From assembly GCA_050301235.1 (NCBI GenBank), contig JBNKZD010000005.1, positions 1-64,000 of the forward strand: a DNA stretch of 64,000 nt, in the 5' to 3' direction. The notes beneath the pieces were generated by a model, which saw only the letters and a list, made by a program, of their open reading frames with translations, ran no database searches and had not been told where the DNA came from. Within the stretch, counting starts at the first letter, position 1; every line of letters begins with the position of its first letter. The translations under genes were made by a program, and so were the position numbers. Origin of the DNA: JAFGIN01 sp050301235 (GTDB lineage Bacteria > Fibrobacterota > Chitinivibrionia > Chitinivibrionales > Chitinispirillaceae). Below are positions 36,877-46,728 of the stretch, one piece after another.

Positions 36877-37622
36877 CGTGAATGCTCCTTCTTTTCAATC
36901 AATATACTTTGTACCACAGCATCCTCAATACCAGGACGCAACTCTGACAGGCTCCCAGCCTGCTCAAGAAAGCCTGTCAGTTGCCTGGTTACATGGGTGA
37001 CGTCAAGCGGAGACGCCGAAAACACTGCAAGGTAAAGCTCCGGCCCTATATAAGAATCGAGTCTGATACTATTTGGCAGGGGCAGATCCCGCCCCGGTTC
37101 AAGTTCTATCGATTTAGTCCCCTTTGAAGGATAATACACGGAAATAGAATGATTACTATCAGCACTGAGAAGCATGAAATACCGTTCCTTGCCACAGGAG
37201 TAAGTAAACTGGATCTTTTCCCCCGGAAAAAACCTGTTATCCTCTCGTTTCACCGGGTTTCCATTCTCATCCTGAACGTAAAGCGTAACTCCAGTCGTCC
37301 CTTTAATTCTGTAATCCGGTCCGTTATTCTTAGTATAAAAGACCAGACCAGCAGAAACCATCAGAACAAGCGTTGCTGCAAACGCATACAACGAAAAAGT
37401 ATGCTTAACAGACAATTTTAGGGGAGCCTTCTTGACACTAACAATCTGAGGAATCGGGTACTTATTCAAAAAGTCAGCTTTTTCCTGCTCTATTTTTTTC
37501 ACGGTTGAATCACATTCAACGCACAATTTCAGATGTTCTGTCACTTTTTTTCGTGTTATATCATCAAGGTCTTCCGCAACATAGGAAAACAATGTCAATT
37601 TGTCAAATTCACTGCATCTCAT
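36873..37622 (-). CDS. Zinc-binding anti-sigma factor with DUF4384-like periplasmic domain
   Basis: A 249-residue single-pass protein. The cytoplasmic part has a ZAS/zf-HC2 motif: C3, H30, C34 and C37 (HLKLCVEC). A membrane helix spans about 76-97. The periplasmic C-terminal domain (FFPGEKIQFTYSCGKERYFMLL, then IELEPGRDLPLPNSI) resembles DUF4384, often found with caspase-like proteins. It binds and holds the ECF sigma factor and releases it on an envelope signal. Its ATG overlaps the sigma stop by one base (TAATG) and its stop overlaps the caspase start (ATGA). Confidence 0.85.
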   Translation of the reverse strand: MRCSEFDKLTLFSYVAEDLDDITRKKVTEHLKLCVECDSTVKKIEQEKADFLNKYPIPQIVSVKKAPLKLSVKHTFSLYAFAATLVLMVSAGLVFYTKNNGPDYRIKGTTGVTLYVQDENGNPVKREDNRFFPGEKIQFTYSCGKERYFMLLSADSNHSISVYYPSKGTKSIELEPGRDLPLPNSIRLDSYIGPELYLAVFSASPLDVTHVTRQLTGFLEQAGSLSELRPGIEDAVVQSILIEKKEHSR

Positions 37623-38110
37623 TATATCCCCATCTCCCTTCGTGCCACCGGAAGAAGCTCTCTGAAACGCTTCAAATTCCGCCTGATCGTTGCTGGTGAT
37701 TGCCCGGTAAGTTTCTCGATCGATTGCTGATCCAGCTCCTCTATATAGGTATAGTGCACCACATCACGAATCTTCTTCCCCACCCTCTCCATTATCATTT
37801 TCATAATCTGCTTTTTCTGGACCTGTTCCTCGATCTCATCCGATATTCCAACCTCATCAGCCTCGACTGATTCAACAATATTTTTGCGACTGCGCAGGAT
37901 GTTAAAACAATGGTTCTGCGCGGTACGAAAAATCCAGGACACCACCTGTGTTTTGTCCCTTATTGTGCCATACTTTTGAAGTAACTGCATAAACACCACC
38001 TGCATTGCATCCCGTGCATCCTCTTGAGACCCCAGAATGCGCAAACACCTCCCATGGATCATAAATCCATATTTCTGATAAAGTTGCTGTATTTCTTGTT
38101 CGTTCATCAT
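37622..38110 (-). CDS. ECF-type RNA polymerase sigma factor
   Basis: A 162-residue sigma-70 family protein. Region 2 is QEDARDAMQVVFMQLLQKYG ... VVSWIFRTAQNHCFNIL. Region 4 is VVHYTYIEELDQQSIEKLTGQSPATIRRNLKRF. There is no region 3 and no long C-terminal extension, so it is a core ECF factor. It leads the four-gene operon sigma, anti-sigma, caspase-like, lipoprotein, and probably activates that operon. The ribosome site upstream of ATG 38110 is weak. Confidence 0.92.
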   Translation of the reverse strand: MMNEQEIQQLYQKYGFMIHGRCLRILGSQEDARDAMQVVFMQLLQKYGTIRDKTQVVSWIFRTAQNHCFNILRSRKNIVESVEADEVGISDEIEEQVQKKQIMKMIMERVGKKIRDVVHYTYIEELDQQSIEKLTGQSPATIRRNLKRFRELLPVARREMGI

Positions 38111-38701
38111 ATTCGTTTCATCTGTTATGACACGCTATTTATATCTGATCGCTCATTTTTTTGATAATTCAATAAATATATTTTCAAATGACCTGCCTAT
38201 CTCTGAAAATAAAAAATGATTTTGGGCGTTTCCCTAACGGGTCGTTCCTCCTCTGGACTACACTTCGTTTCGGTGTTTTTATCCCCGCGGTGAGTACACC
38301 TTGGTCTAAAAACACAAATGCCCTACATTACCATTTCGGGCATTTCCCGCCGTCCGAACTAACGCGTCTAAGCATGAAGTGCATTTTACTAAAGTGAAAT
38401 GGTGTGTTATTATATATCTTCTGTTTTTTTATATATTTAGAAAACACATAATACATTCTAATTTTCGTCTATTTCATGGTTAATTAAAGAACCTCGACTG
38501 TGTAGCCCGAACTTCTGTTCAGATTTTCAGAATTGTTTAACTTTTTTCAATTCTCCTTAAAGCATTTTTAACAGAAGATTTACAGAAATTTCCTTTTCCC
38601 GTACTCAGATTAATGTAAATTATCTTTATGTATCTTTTTTTCTTGATTACCTTAGGAAATCAGGATAAAATTTTTCCTTTCGATTATTTCTGAGGATGAT
38701 C
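38111..38701. other. Intergenic region with two dispersed repeats
   Basis: No coding frame is supported. It holds the promoter space of the sigma operon and of the GT1 gene. A GC-rich degenerate element lies at about 38215-38400 (GGGCGTTTCCCTAACGGGTCG start). A second repeat at 38475-38548 is listed separately. No -35/-10 pair could be assigned with confidence. Confidence 0.5.
38475..38548. repeat. Dispersed repeat GAACCTCGACTGTGT, copy 1
   Basis: Shares with 40020-40108 the run ATGGTTAAT, AAAGAACCTCGACTGTGT, GCC[TC]GAAC, TTCAGATTTTCAGAATTGTTT. The hairpin core is CGAACTTCTGTTCAG. Copy 2 carries about 23 extra bases in the loop. Confidence 0.7.
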
Positions 38702-39922
38702 ATGCAAATATTGTTAGCACCCGAAGGCACAGAAGGGGATTTGCGCCCTATACTTGCCCTGGCTATTGCCCTTAAGAACCGTTCTCACGATGTTACAGCC
38801 TGCGTCCCCCCCGATTTTCTCGAGTATTTCAGCAGATACCGAATTACTGCCTTCCCTATGAGTATCCCAATTAAAGATTTTCTGTCGCTGCATAGTAAAG
38901 CAATGATGGGAAAAACCGCAACAGTCATGATTCCGATGGTCCGCCAGTTCAGGCAGCTTGTCCATGATCAATTTACAACGATCGAACAGCATTGTGCATC
39001 GGCAGACTTGATTATCGGAGCCGGGCTGCAATTTGCTGCAGGTACTGTTGCAGAAAAATACTCCAGACCATATTTTCATGTTGCACATGTACCTGTAATT
39101 GCACCATCGGGACAATATCCACCCCCAATCACATCACAAATGAACTTACCGCAATTTGCAAACAGGATGCTCTGGTTACTCTATCGCACATTTCTGAACC
39201 AGCTTCTTTTAAAATCAGTAAACTCATTCAGACGTGCATCCAGCTTACCTCATGCAACAGATATGTCATCCTTTTATTTGAAAAATATGATTCTTGCAAT
39301 GGACAAAGAGATCATAACATGGCCTTCAGATATTGATCCATTGCCTGCACAGACCAGTTACCCTCAATTAACCGATTCGCAGAAACTGCCCGATGACCTC
39401 AATCGATTTCTCCTCTCCGGAGAAGCACCGGTGTACATCGGGTTTGGCAGCATGACAGACAGTTCTCCACAAGCCACGCTTAAAACACTACTGGAAGCTG
39501 TTCAGCTTGCTAATGTAAGAGCTGTAATTTCAAGAGGCTGGGCAGGTATCGCAACAACAGAACGTACAAATCAGAATGTTTTTTTTACAGCACATGTACC
39601 GCACCTTCAATTGCTGCCATTCGTAAAATGTGCAGTTCACCATGGAGGGGCTGGAACAATGCATAGCTGCTGTCATAGTGGCGTTCCACAGGTAATTATA
39701 CCACATATGCTTGACCAATACTTCTGGGGAAACAGGATTCATCAACTTGGTCTTGGACCGAAACCAATCAATCGAAAATCACTTACTGCAATAAAACTCG
39801 CTGAAGCGATTACCATCGCCACTACATCTCCATTATTTCAACTGCGTGCAAAACAGATGTCAGAATCAATCAAAAACAATAACGGCACGGATAAAATCAT
39901 TAATCTGATAACAGCGAATTAA
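38702..39922 (+). CDS. Glycosyltransferase family 1 (UGT/MGT type)
   Basis: A 406-residue GT-B enzyme resembling sterol- and macrolide-type UDP-glycosyltransferases. The N-terminus is LLAPEGTEGDLRPILALAIAL. The donor signature is FVKCAVHHGGAGTMHSCCHSGVPQ then HMLDQYFWGNRI. ATG 38702 is chosen over ATG 38696 because GAGG (38692-38695) abuts the first and is six bases from the second. It glycosylates a lipid or small molecule, possibly a hopanoid, sterol or carotenoid; the acceptor cannot be deduced. Monocistronic, flanked by copies of a dispersed repeat. Confidence 0.88.
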   Translation: MQILLAPEGTEGDLRPILALAIALKNRSHDVTACVPPDFLEYFSRYRITAFPMSIPIKDFLSLHSKAMMGKTATVMIPMVRQFRQLVHDQFTTIEQHCASADLIIGAGLQFAAGTVAEKYSRPYFHVAHVPVIAPSGQYPPPITSQMNLPQFANRMLWLLYRTFLNQLLLKSVNSFRRASSLPHATDMSSFYLKNMILAMDKEIITWPSDIDPLPAQTSYPQLTDSQKLPDDLNRFLLSGEAPVYIGFGSMTDSSPQATLKTLLEAVQLANVRAVISRGWAGIATTERTNQNVFFTAHVPHLQLLPFVKCAVHHGGAGTMHSCCHSGVPQVIIPHMLDQYFWGNRIHQLGLGPKPINRKSLTAIKLAEAITIATTSPLFQLRAKQMSESIKNNNGTDKIINLITAN

Positions 39923-40019
39923 TTCCTTAACAATTGTATTCTCAATAACTGCATGGTTCGGTATGAAACAATGGTGGAGCGCCATTGTCGAACATAAAAC
40001 ATTTCTATTTTGGTGTGTT

Positions 40020-40108
40020 TCGTGGTTAATAAAGAACCTCGACTGTGTGGCCTGAACACTTCGACAATGGCTGCAGCGCTTCAGTTCAGATTTTCAGAAT
40101 TGTTTGAC
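40020..40108. repeat. Dispersed repeat GAACCTCGACTGTGT, copy 2
   Basis: Same family as 38475-38548, with an insert (ACTTCGACAATGGCTGCAG) in the hairpin loop between CCTGAAC and TTCAGTTCAG. The two copies flank the GT1 gene in the same orientation, so recombination could delete or duplicate it. Confidence 0.7.
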
Positions 40109-40114
40109 CATTTT

Positions 40115-41284
40115 TCAATTTTTCTTCTTTTTCCCAAAAATCATCATTGAAGCATTCTTTTTGAAATCCGCAAATGTAGCAATCTCCATCCCTGGGCGCA
40201 CATGCACAACCATTCGTTCTGTCTTTTCATCTGCAATTTCGACAGAAATAGAGTTGTAATTATAATTTGAGTGAAGGATTTTTATCAGAGAATATACCCG
40301 CTTCTGAAGCTCATCAGTAGGATCTGTTGATCTGTATTTTATAGTTAAGACTCCATTCTCATTTTCAAACATATCTTCGATATCCCCGAATCGTTTCACC
40401 TGCGATGCAACGTCAAACACCTTATCACCAAACAATTCTTTCATTTGACTTCTTGCCTTATGATACTCATCACTCATACCCGCAATGTTGTATGCACCAA
40501 GCAACCCGAACCAGGCATCAAGATTGTATTTATTAAATGAAATGGCGATTTTGTAAAAATTGATCAATGTTGCAGTGTTAACTCCTGCGTTTTTTGCCGA
40601 ATCGCACATGGCTTTAGAGCTTTTCTTATCGGCTGCTGAAACACTCTTTCTTTTTGAGAGAGCTGATTCAGCAGTTTTTTTGCTCTGGTGCACACCCGAA
40701 ACCTCCGTACCATTGGCGGGTTTCATAGAAACCACTTTTCCAGAACCCGGAAGACGTCTGTATTCTCTTTTTCCAGATGAAATAAGCAGCAAAATCAGTG
40801 GAACGATTAGGAACAGTAGTAAAACAATGATCAATACTGTTCTTTCTTTAGCTCTTTTCTTCTTCTCACTCTCTTCAAGCTGGTTCGTTGTAGTATTCTC
40901 CATACCTGCTCCTGAAGATGCCCTTTGTTCAGATGAGGCATTTGATAATAAGACCGTCTTAATGACATCATCATGCTGGTTGTTTGGATAAAAAACAGTT
41001 GCATTACGAGTTTCTGAATGGTGCTGAGTAGAAGGATTTTTTTCTTCGCTTTCTGCTTTCTGATGAGCAGGAACGGATTTGAGTCTGACTCCGTATTTCA
41101 GATATGGTGCAGCCATAACGGCTACAGACTGTTCATCCAGATCTTTAAACAGTACAACAGGAAGTTTTTGAAGTTTTAGAAGAGCATCCTGAAAGGTAGT
41201 TCCAGGATCCCGCGCGAGCTGATGAGCCAGTACCTTTCTGGCGTTCTCATTAGTGATTTGAGTTACAAGCAGATCGTAGCGCAT
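40115..41284 (-). CDS. Single-pass membrane protein with N-terminal L7/L12-like domain
   Basis: A 389-residue protein. Residues 1-70 (YDLLVTQITNENARKVLAH, then DALLKLQKLPVVLFKDLDE) have the alpha/beta rhythm of the ribosomal L7/L12 C-terminal fold seen in some zinc-ribbon and regulatory proteins. A low-complexity region follows, then a membrane helix (about 151-170, LIIVLLLFLIVPLILLLISS). A Lys/Ser-rich linker and an alpha/beta C-terminal domain (about 220-389) complete it. I do not recognise a named family for the C-terminal part. It stands alone on the minus strand, with the repeat copy 2 at its 3' end. Function unknown. Confidence 0.6.
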   Translation of the reverse strand: MRYDLLVTQITNENARKVLAHQLARDPGTTFQDALLKLQKLPVVLFKDLDEQSVAVMAAPYLKYGVRLKSVPAHQKAESEEKNPSTQHHSETRNATVFYPNNQHDDVIKTVLLSNASSEQRASSGAGMENTTTNQLEESEKKKRAKERTVLIIVLLLFLIVPLILLLISSGKREYRRLPGSGKVVSMKPANGTEVSGVHQSKKTAESALSKRKSVSAADKKSSKAMCDSAKNAGVNTATLINFYKIAISFNKYNLDAWFGLLGAYNIAGMSDEYHKARSQMKELFGDKVFDVASQVKRFGDIEDMFENENGVLTIKYRSTDPTDELQKRVYSLIKILHSNYNYNSISVEIADEKTERMVVHVRPGMEIATFADFKKNASMMIFGKKKKN

Positions 41285-41398
41285 AAAGAATTTGATATCC
41301 CAATTCAGAAGACACTACACTTAGAGACTAAAATGAAGTGTGAAGAGATAGTAATGATATATCTACCATTCTACCTCTTCCTGCATCGCTTTTCAACG

Positions 41399-42562
41399 TC
41401 AATAACTGGCTACGATTTTTCGGGACAGTGCCAAAGAATTGGTTTTTAATTGCAAAATATATGTACCCACCGGCATTGCTCTGTTTCTAAGCTCAACTGT
41501 GTGTTTACCTGATGTAAATTCTTTGCCTCCCAATTCAACAATTTCTTTTCCACTTAAAGTATAAGCTTTCAGGGAAACAAACGCATTTTTGGGGATTTCA
41601 AACGATACAATTCCTTTATTATATCGCATTGAACTGGTGTTCGTAATAACAGATTTGGATGTAAGATCATTCACTCCGGTGATACCCTGTTTTTTGAGAA
41701 TTGCATACATTGTATCGGCATAATGTTTTCCAAATTCACGGTAGCCAGCAGCACTGAAATGCACACCACCAAAACCATCATTCATATTGGCTTCACAACC
41801 CTTTGAAGAAACAATGTAACAATTAGTTATAAGCCTTGTTGGTTTAACGAGGGTCCAGGGTAGCGATGAATTTGCATTATCTTTAGCCAGACCTCCAGCT
41901 AGTAAGGGAACTTTATTAGAATCAAGATTCAAATCTTTTATCAGATCATTGTAGATCTTCTTGACCTCACCTTTCCAATCGTTGGTCATGGAACCTGATT
42001 CACCCTGGTGCAAAAGGAAGCCTTTGATAACACCATCCTTTTGTGCAAGTTTTCCCATCTCTACTAAACGCCCATATGGATTACCACTATATTGGTTGGC
42101 AATATCTTTTAACCAGGAAGCTGTTCCCGATTGATTAAGATAGCTCTGATATTTGTCTTTATCAAACATTTCAATCTGGCACCCAGCCACTGATACATTT
42201 ATTATACCCACCTTTATATTTTGTGGCAGACTATCGACAAGCCTGCGACCGAAATAATCACATGGATTTAAACCAGTACCGTTTCTACACAGTGGGGGGA
42301 CAGCTGTAGTCCAGGTTCCTTTTTTCCGACTGTTATCAGGCCAGTTAACTGCGGGAAGGAGCTGAAAACGTACGTTAACATTCGATTTATCCTGTGTTTC
42401 GGGAGTGGCGTTTCCCTCCATATTAGACTGTCCGAATGCCAGGAAGACATAAAAGTTGGGGTCCGGGCTTTGTGAAAACCCTTTTGGAACCAAAAATAAA
42501 AAGGTACACAATGCGAGACTTATTGCAATTCCACGATATTTTAAAACAAATGTATATTTCAT
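41399..42562 (-). CDS. Secreted carbohydrate esterase (SASA / CE6-like)
   Basis: A 387-residue SGNH-type esterase. It has a signal peptide (ALCTFLFLVPKGFSQ), the nucleophile motif FGQSNM (Ser46), block HQGES at 185-189, and the catalytic His in GGVHFSAAGY (His268). CE6/sialate-O-acetylesterase-like enzymes remove acetyl groups from xylan or other glycans. The C-terminal 70 residues (SLKAYTLSGKEIVELGG ... PVGTYILQLK) are a sorting-type domain like that of the GH31 enzyme. It is preceded by the minus-strand Ig-like gene, with about 150 bases between. Confidence 0.88.
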   Translation of the reverse strand: MKYTFVLKYRGIAISLALCTFLFLVPKGFSQSPDPNFYVFLAFGQSNMEGNATPETQDKSNVNVRFQLLPAVNWPDNSRKKGTWTTAVPPLCRNGTGLNPCDYFGRRLVDSLPQNIKVGIINVSVAGCQIEMFDKDKYQSYLNQSGTASWLKDIANQYSGNPYGRLVEMGKLAQKDGVIKGFLLHQGESGSMTNDWKGEVKKIYNDLIKDLNLDSNKVPLLAGGLAKDNANSSLPWTLVKPTRLITNCYIVSSKGCEANMNDGFGGVHFSAAGYREFGKHYADTMYAILKKQGITGVNDLTSKSVITNTSSMRYNKGIVSFEIPKNAFVSLKAYTLSGKEIVELGGKEFTSGKHTVELRNRAMPVGTYILQLKTNSLALSRKIVASY

Positions 42563-42719
42563 CTTATTCTCCCTAAAAAGCCACTAAATTCCGTTACTTT
42601 TTTGTAATACTGATAATATACGCATTTTTCGGGGCAAATGCAGCCTTATCACTGAGTATTGAGGATAGCCAGTATTATGGTGAAGCGGCACTCCTCAATT
42701 CATGATAGCAGGTAGAGTA

Positions 42720-45700
42720 TTAATCAGCCTTACCATTTTCATCGGTCTTAATAATCCAGTTTTTGTCCCCGACGACCACAGCACCACCATCACTGGCCAA
42801 TTGTAAAGATTTGGCAAATTCGTCAGCAGCAGCGCCGAATGTGGATTGATGTATCACAGTACCACTTGCAGTAGTTCGGGCAATATAAATATCTTCTCCC
42901 CCTCCGCTTCCAGCACTAAGTGTTCCACCTGCAATCAATAAATCTCCATTGCTCAGTCTCTTTATACCAGTGCAGCGACTGGCGTCACTAAGTGTAGTTG
43001 TACTACTAACAGTGCCATTTGCCGTCGTTTTTAAGATAAAGCCTCTATCCTGCCCACTCTGGTTTCCTTTACCAGCAATAATGTGTCCTCCATCACTTGC
43101 AGTATCAACCGCAAGAAATGATTGTGCGTCATATCCTGTAGATCTTGAATCAATACTCCATGAAATCAAACCTGTACTATTTGTTTTAACCGCTATAGGG
43201 TTAACACCATACATATCAGTGCCAACAAAGATGTACCCGCCATCACGAGCTGGTATACAATCTTTCACACTTCCCGCTCCACCAGAAAAGGTTGTATCCC
43301 ACTCGTCACTTCGTAGAGAGTTGATTTTTACCATTAAAAAGCTGTGGCCAGTTCCAGCTGCAATGATATAGCCGTTATCTTTTGCCGGTTTTGTCACTTG
43401 AGCATAATAATAGCTTTCTGATGATCCATACCCATATCTCCATAATGAATTACCATTTTGCGCATAACAATAAACAGCCACTGAATTATTCCTGGTGCCA
43501 GAGACTAAATAACCGCTTTCAGATTTACTTACAGAATTGGCATTATCCAATAAATCGTCAACCTTTGTCCATGCTGTATCACCTGATTGTGTTAGTCTGA
43601 CAAGCAAAGCACTGGTACCTGCCGATCCAACCAATAAATAACCACCATCACTGGTTTGTACTGCATCACGCAAATCCATACTCGGATACTGTTCAAAACT
43701 CAGCTGTTTCTTAAATGTCATAGATTCAAAGACTCCCTGAACTGTCGCATTCGCCGCAGAGAGTGTCACCGTTGCACTTGCCGCTGTAGTACTGCTGAAC
43801 ACCACCCCTGACGCTGCCGAGCTCCACTGCTTGAATTTACAACCGTTTAAAGGCGTTGCGGTAATTGCTGTCGCTACACCTGAATCGACCACTATCGGGC
43901 TGTTTCCTGCACTGGAGGAAACCGCCCCCTTAGTTGGGTTAGAAGAGGTTAGTGTCAGAGTATATTGCCTTTTATAATTTGCTGTAACAGTCATATTTTT
44001 CGTCATGGTGATTGTTAAAGGATTTGCACTTGAAGTTGCATCCCCGGTCCAGTTAACAAATCGGTAACCACCAGCTGCTGTTGCAGTAAGCCGGACAGTG
44101 GCTCCCGGAGGATATACTGCCGTATCCTTTACTACCACAACCGAACCTCCGGTCGCTGTCCGGTTAACTGTCAGGGTGTAAACCGGCAGAACGGTAATTT
44201 TCACTTCACTGCTATCTGCACCGACAGCATTTGACACAACAACTTTATACGTTCCGCCATCGACTGCAGCTGCAGATACCACACTCAATGTAGCTGCTGT
44301 ACCAATTGAAACACCGTTTCTGAACCATTTATACGTCGGTGCGGGTGTCACATCAGGATTCATGGTTACAGACATGGAAAGTGACTGTCCAGTCAGAACT
44401 GTATCGGAAACCGGTTGCACCGCAATCTTTACATTGTGTGGTGCGATCCGGTTATCGGTTGTTGTAACTGTCACATTTACAGTATCACTCCAGAAAGCGT
44501 CTGACACTTTGACCATGAAGCTGTCTTTTCCCAGCCAGTCGGTTGCCGGTGTATAAGCTGCAGTTGCTCCAGTAACTGTAACTGACCCGTGTAATGGATC
44601 ACCAAGTTTCGCCCAGATAAGCGCATCACCATCAGGAGAACCTGCAGTTAACGTTATACTCTTTGCAGTGTTCAAAACGGTTGTCACACTGGTATCACGT
44701 CCGGATGGCGGCAGGTTGAAATTAACGATTATCCGCTGGGTATCCCGATTACGGTTGGTCGATTTATCCTGAAAATACACATCTATCGTATCCAGATGAT
44801 AACGCCGAAGTGTATCGGTGAGAGTATAGATTCCACCAGTGGATGTTGTCCTTGATGCAATCAACATACGTTTATTTTTTCCATTGAGTGTCCAGTATAC
44901 ACTGTCTACCCCGCTTTCATCATACAGGGAATCTGTAATTGTAATTACCGAATCTTTAACGACCATATTTAGAGGCAGGCTGCTTAACAGTTGTACTATT
45001 GGAGAAACATTGTCGGTCATTGTAGGGTCATAAAATAAATTGATACTGAGTGTATTTCTGTTTGCATTTAAAGAACTGTCAGTTGCAGTGAATGTCATTT
45101 TGTTAAATTGCCCGTTCTGCAGACCTGTTACATTAGCAGACCATACCGTATCATTTTTAACTACAGGAAAACTCTGGGTCCCAAGCGAGCAGGCAACGAA
45201 AGCAATTCCACTTTGATCACTGCAGAGTACTTTTACAGAATATGAGCTGGAGCTTATATGTGCGCTATCCTTCACAGGGTCAGAAAGAGAAAGTAACGGC
45301 TTGTCAGTGTCATTATCATACTTTATCCGCACGGTAACAGAGTCCCTGTTTTTTGCTTTAGAAGAATCCGCAGCAACAATTTTTATTACAGAATAAGTTC
45401 CTGCGGGAATACTCTTAACCATTCCGGTCCAGAGATTGGGTACCGAAACCGATTTTTTCAAAGTAAAAGCGGTCGCATCACGATACCCTTTGACTGAACT
45501 GATACTGCTGTCATCAACACATGTTATTTTAACTTCAAAAGAATCGGCACTGATAACAGTATCTTTCGATGGGGACTGAAATTTTATAACCGGTGGAGTA
45601 CTGTCAGGAACGGAGCTGTTACTTTTTGAGACTGTAAATTCAATTGTCAGCGTATCAACAAAACCAGATTGATCCCTGGCGATGATGTATACCGTTTGTT

Positions 45701-46607
45701 TGCCAGTATCTGAACTAACGGGTGCATATGAGTAAACTTTACCAATAATTGTATCGCCGGAAGGAAGCCCCGGAATTAAAGTGAAAGCAATACTGTCGCC
45801 ATCAGGATCACTGCAAACTTCTGCTAAATTATATGAAAATGGTGTACCTGACACAACAGGTCGTTGAATTTTCCGTGTACTCCATTGCGGAGGATTATTC
45901 GTGCCTGCTTGATTGACAGTAATTATAACTTTTTGGGTATCTGATAATACAGGAGAGCCATTATCAGTTGCAACGAAAACGATTGTAGTTGCACCTGTAT
46001 CTCTTATTGATGGTAACCACCTGAATGTATCAGCTGCAAACGTTGCACTATCCGGATTATTCAAAACTGTAATGTAACTTTGCTGGCCTGCATCCGGATC
46101 AGTCGCAGATACGACAAACGAAAGCAGTTCTCCAACATTTATAGTTTTCGCACCGGGAACCGCTAATACAGGTTTTTGATTTTTAACAGGGCGAGCGGCG
46201 ACATGAACAATCACTGTTGCAACTATATCCGGATACCCATCGATATATCCGGTTACTTTTACTGTACGTGTTCCCGGAGTTGTAAACAAGATCGGAACAA
46301 AGACTGTATCAACTGAACCAATTTTGTATCTGCACGGAATAGTCTGCTCAATAACTGAATCTGACAGAATAACTATTTTCGCAGAATCGATGTACTGGGT
46401 GAGTGAGTAAATAAGTCGAAGTTGCGGCTGATTACCGATGGTATCAATAATCTCAATTCCTGTTGTTTTACCATCAGAAGTTCTAAGGACGATATCGATT
46501 CGCGCCTGATCCGGTCCGGCAGGAGGCTGAGGTAGTTGGCAATTAAAAAACAGTAATCCAAGAGAACTGACGGCCAGAATGGTCGAAAATACTACACGTT
46601 TAAGCAT
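42720..46607 (-). CDS. Giant Ig-like/cadherin-like surface lipoprotein with C-terminal propeller repeats
   Basis: A 1295-residue protein with an N-terminal lipoprotein-like signal (Cys23; the lipobox FFNC is atypical). Strings of Ig/cadherin-type modules follow (SFVVSATDPDAGQ, EVCSDPDGDSIAFTL, TAGSPDGDALIWAKLGDPLHG). An immunoglobulin domain has the Cys-less W-core (PTYKWFRNGVSIG). Two bacterial-repeat InlB-like units come next (GYRFVNWTGDATSSANPL; CKFKQWSSAASG). The C-terminal 300 residues are repeats of the form TSDGGYLLVGSAG / ARDGGYIFVGTD / ASDGGAVVVGD, a beta-propeller-like array. It probably displays adhesive modules on the cell surface. No enzyme motif was seen. Confidence 0.75.
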   Translation of the reverse strand: MLKRVVFSTILAVSSLGLLFFNCQLPQPPAGPDQARIDIVLRTSDGKTTGIEIIDTIGNQPQLRLIYSLTQYIDSAKIVILSDSVIEQTIPCRYKIGSVDTVFVPILFTTPGTRTVKVTGYIDGYPDIVATVIVHVAARPVKNQKPVLAVPGAKTINVGELLSFVVSATDPDAGQQSYITVLNNPDSATFAADTFRWLPSIRDTGATTIVFVATDNGSPVLSDTQKVIITVNQAGTNNPPQWSTRKIQRPVVSGTPFSYNLAEVCSDPDGDSIAFTLIPGLPSGDTIIGKVYSYAPVSSDTGKQTVYIIARDQSGFVDTLTIEFTVSKSNSSVPDSTPPVIKFQSPSKDTVISADSFEVKITCVDDSSISSVKGYRDATAFTLKKSVSVPNLWTGMVKSIPAGTYSVIKIVAADSSKAKNRDSVTVRIKYDNDTDKPLLSLSDPVKDSAHISSSSYSVKVLCSDQSGIAFVACSLGTQSFPVVKNDTVWSANVTGLQNGQFNKMTFTATDSSLNANRNTLSINLFYDPTMTDNVSPIVQLLSSLPLNMVVKDSVITITDSLYDESGVDSVYWTLNGKNKRMLIASRTTSTGGIYTLTDTLRRYHLDTIDVYFQDKSTNRNRDTQRIIVNFNLPPSGRDTSVTTVLNTAKSITLTAGSPDGDALIWAKLGDPLHGSVTVTGATAAYTPATDWLGKDSFMVKVSDAFWSDTVNVTVTTTDNRIAPHNVKIAVQPVSDTVLTGQSLSMSVTMNPDVTPAPTYKWFRNGVSIGTAATLSVVSAAAVDGGTYKVVVSNAVGADSSEVKITVLPVYTLTVNRTATGGSVVVVKDTAVYPPGATVRLTATAAGGYRFVNWTGDATSSANPLTITMTKNMTVTANYKRQYTLTLTSSNPTKGAVSSSAGNSPIVVDSGVATAITATPLNGCKFKQWSSAASGVVFSSTTAASATVTLSAANATVQGVFESMTFKKQLSFEQYPSMDLRDAVQTSDGGYLLVGSAGTSALLVRLTQSGDTAWTKVDDLLDNANSVSKSESGYLVSGTRNNSVAVYCYAQNGNSLWRYGYGSSESYYYAQVTKPAKDNGYIIAAGTGHSFLMVKINSLRSDEWDTTFSGGAGSVKDCIPARDGGYIFVGTDMYGVNPIAVKTNSTGLISWSIDSRSTGYDAQSFLAVDTASDGGHIIAGKGNQSGQDRGFILKTTANGTVSSTTTLSDASRCTGIKRLSNGDLLIAGGTLSAGSGGGEDIYIARTTASGTVIHQSTFGAAADEFAKSLQLASDGGAVVVGDKNWIIKTDENGKAD

Positions 46608-46728
46608 TTCTGATATCCTCTAAACAAAAAAAACATAATTTGGGTCAAAATAAAATATATCACGCTATAAAAATCCAACGAAATTGATCGTCAAAACTCA
46701 TTGGTGTCAATGATTTAAGAATAGGTTC

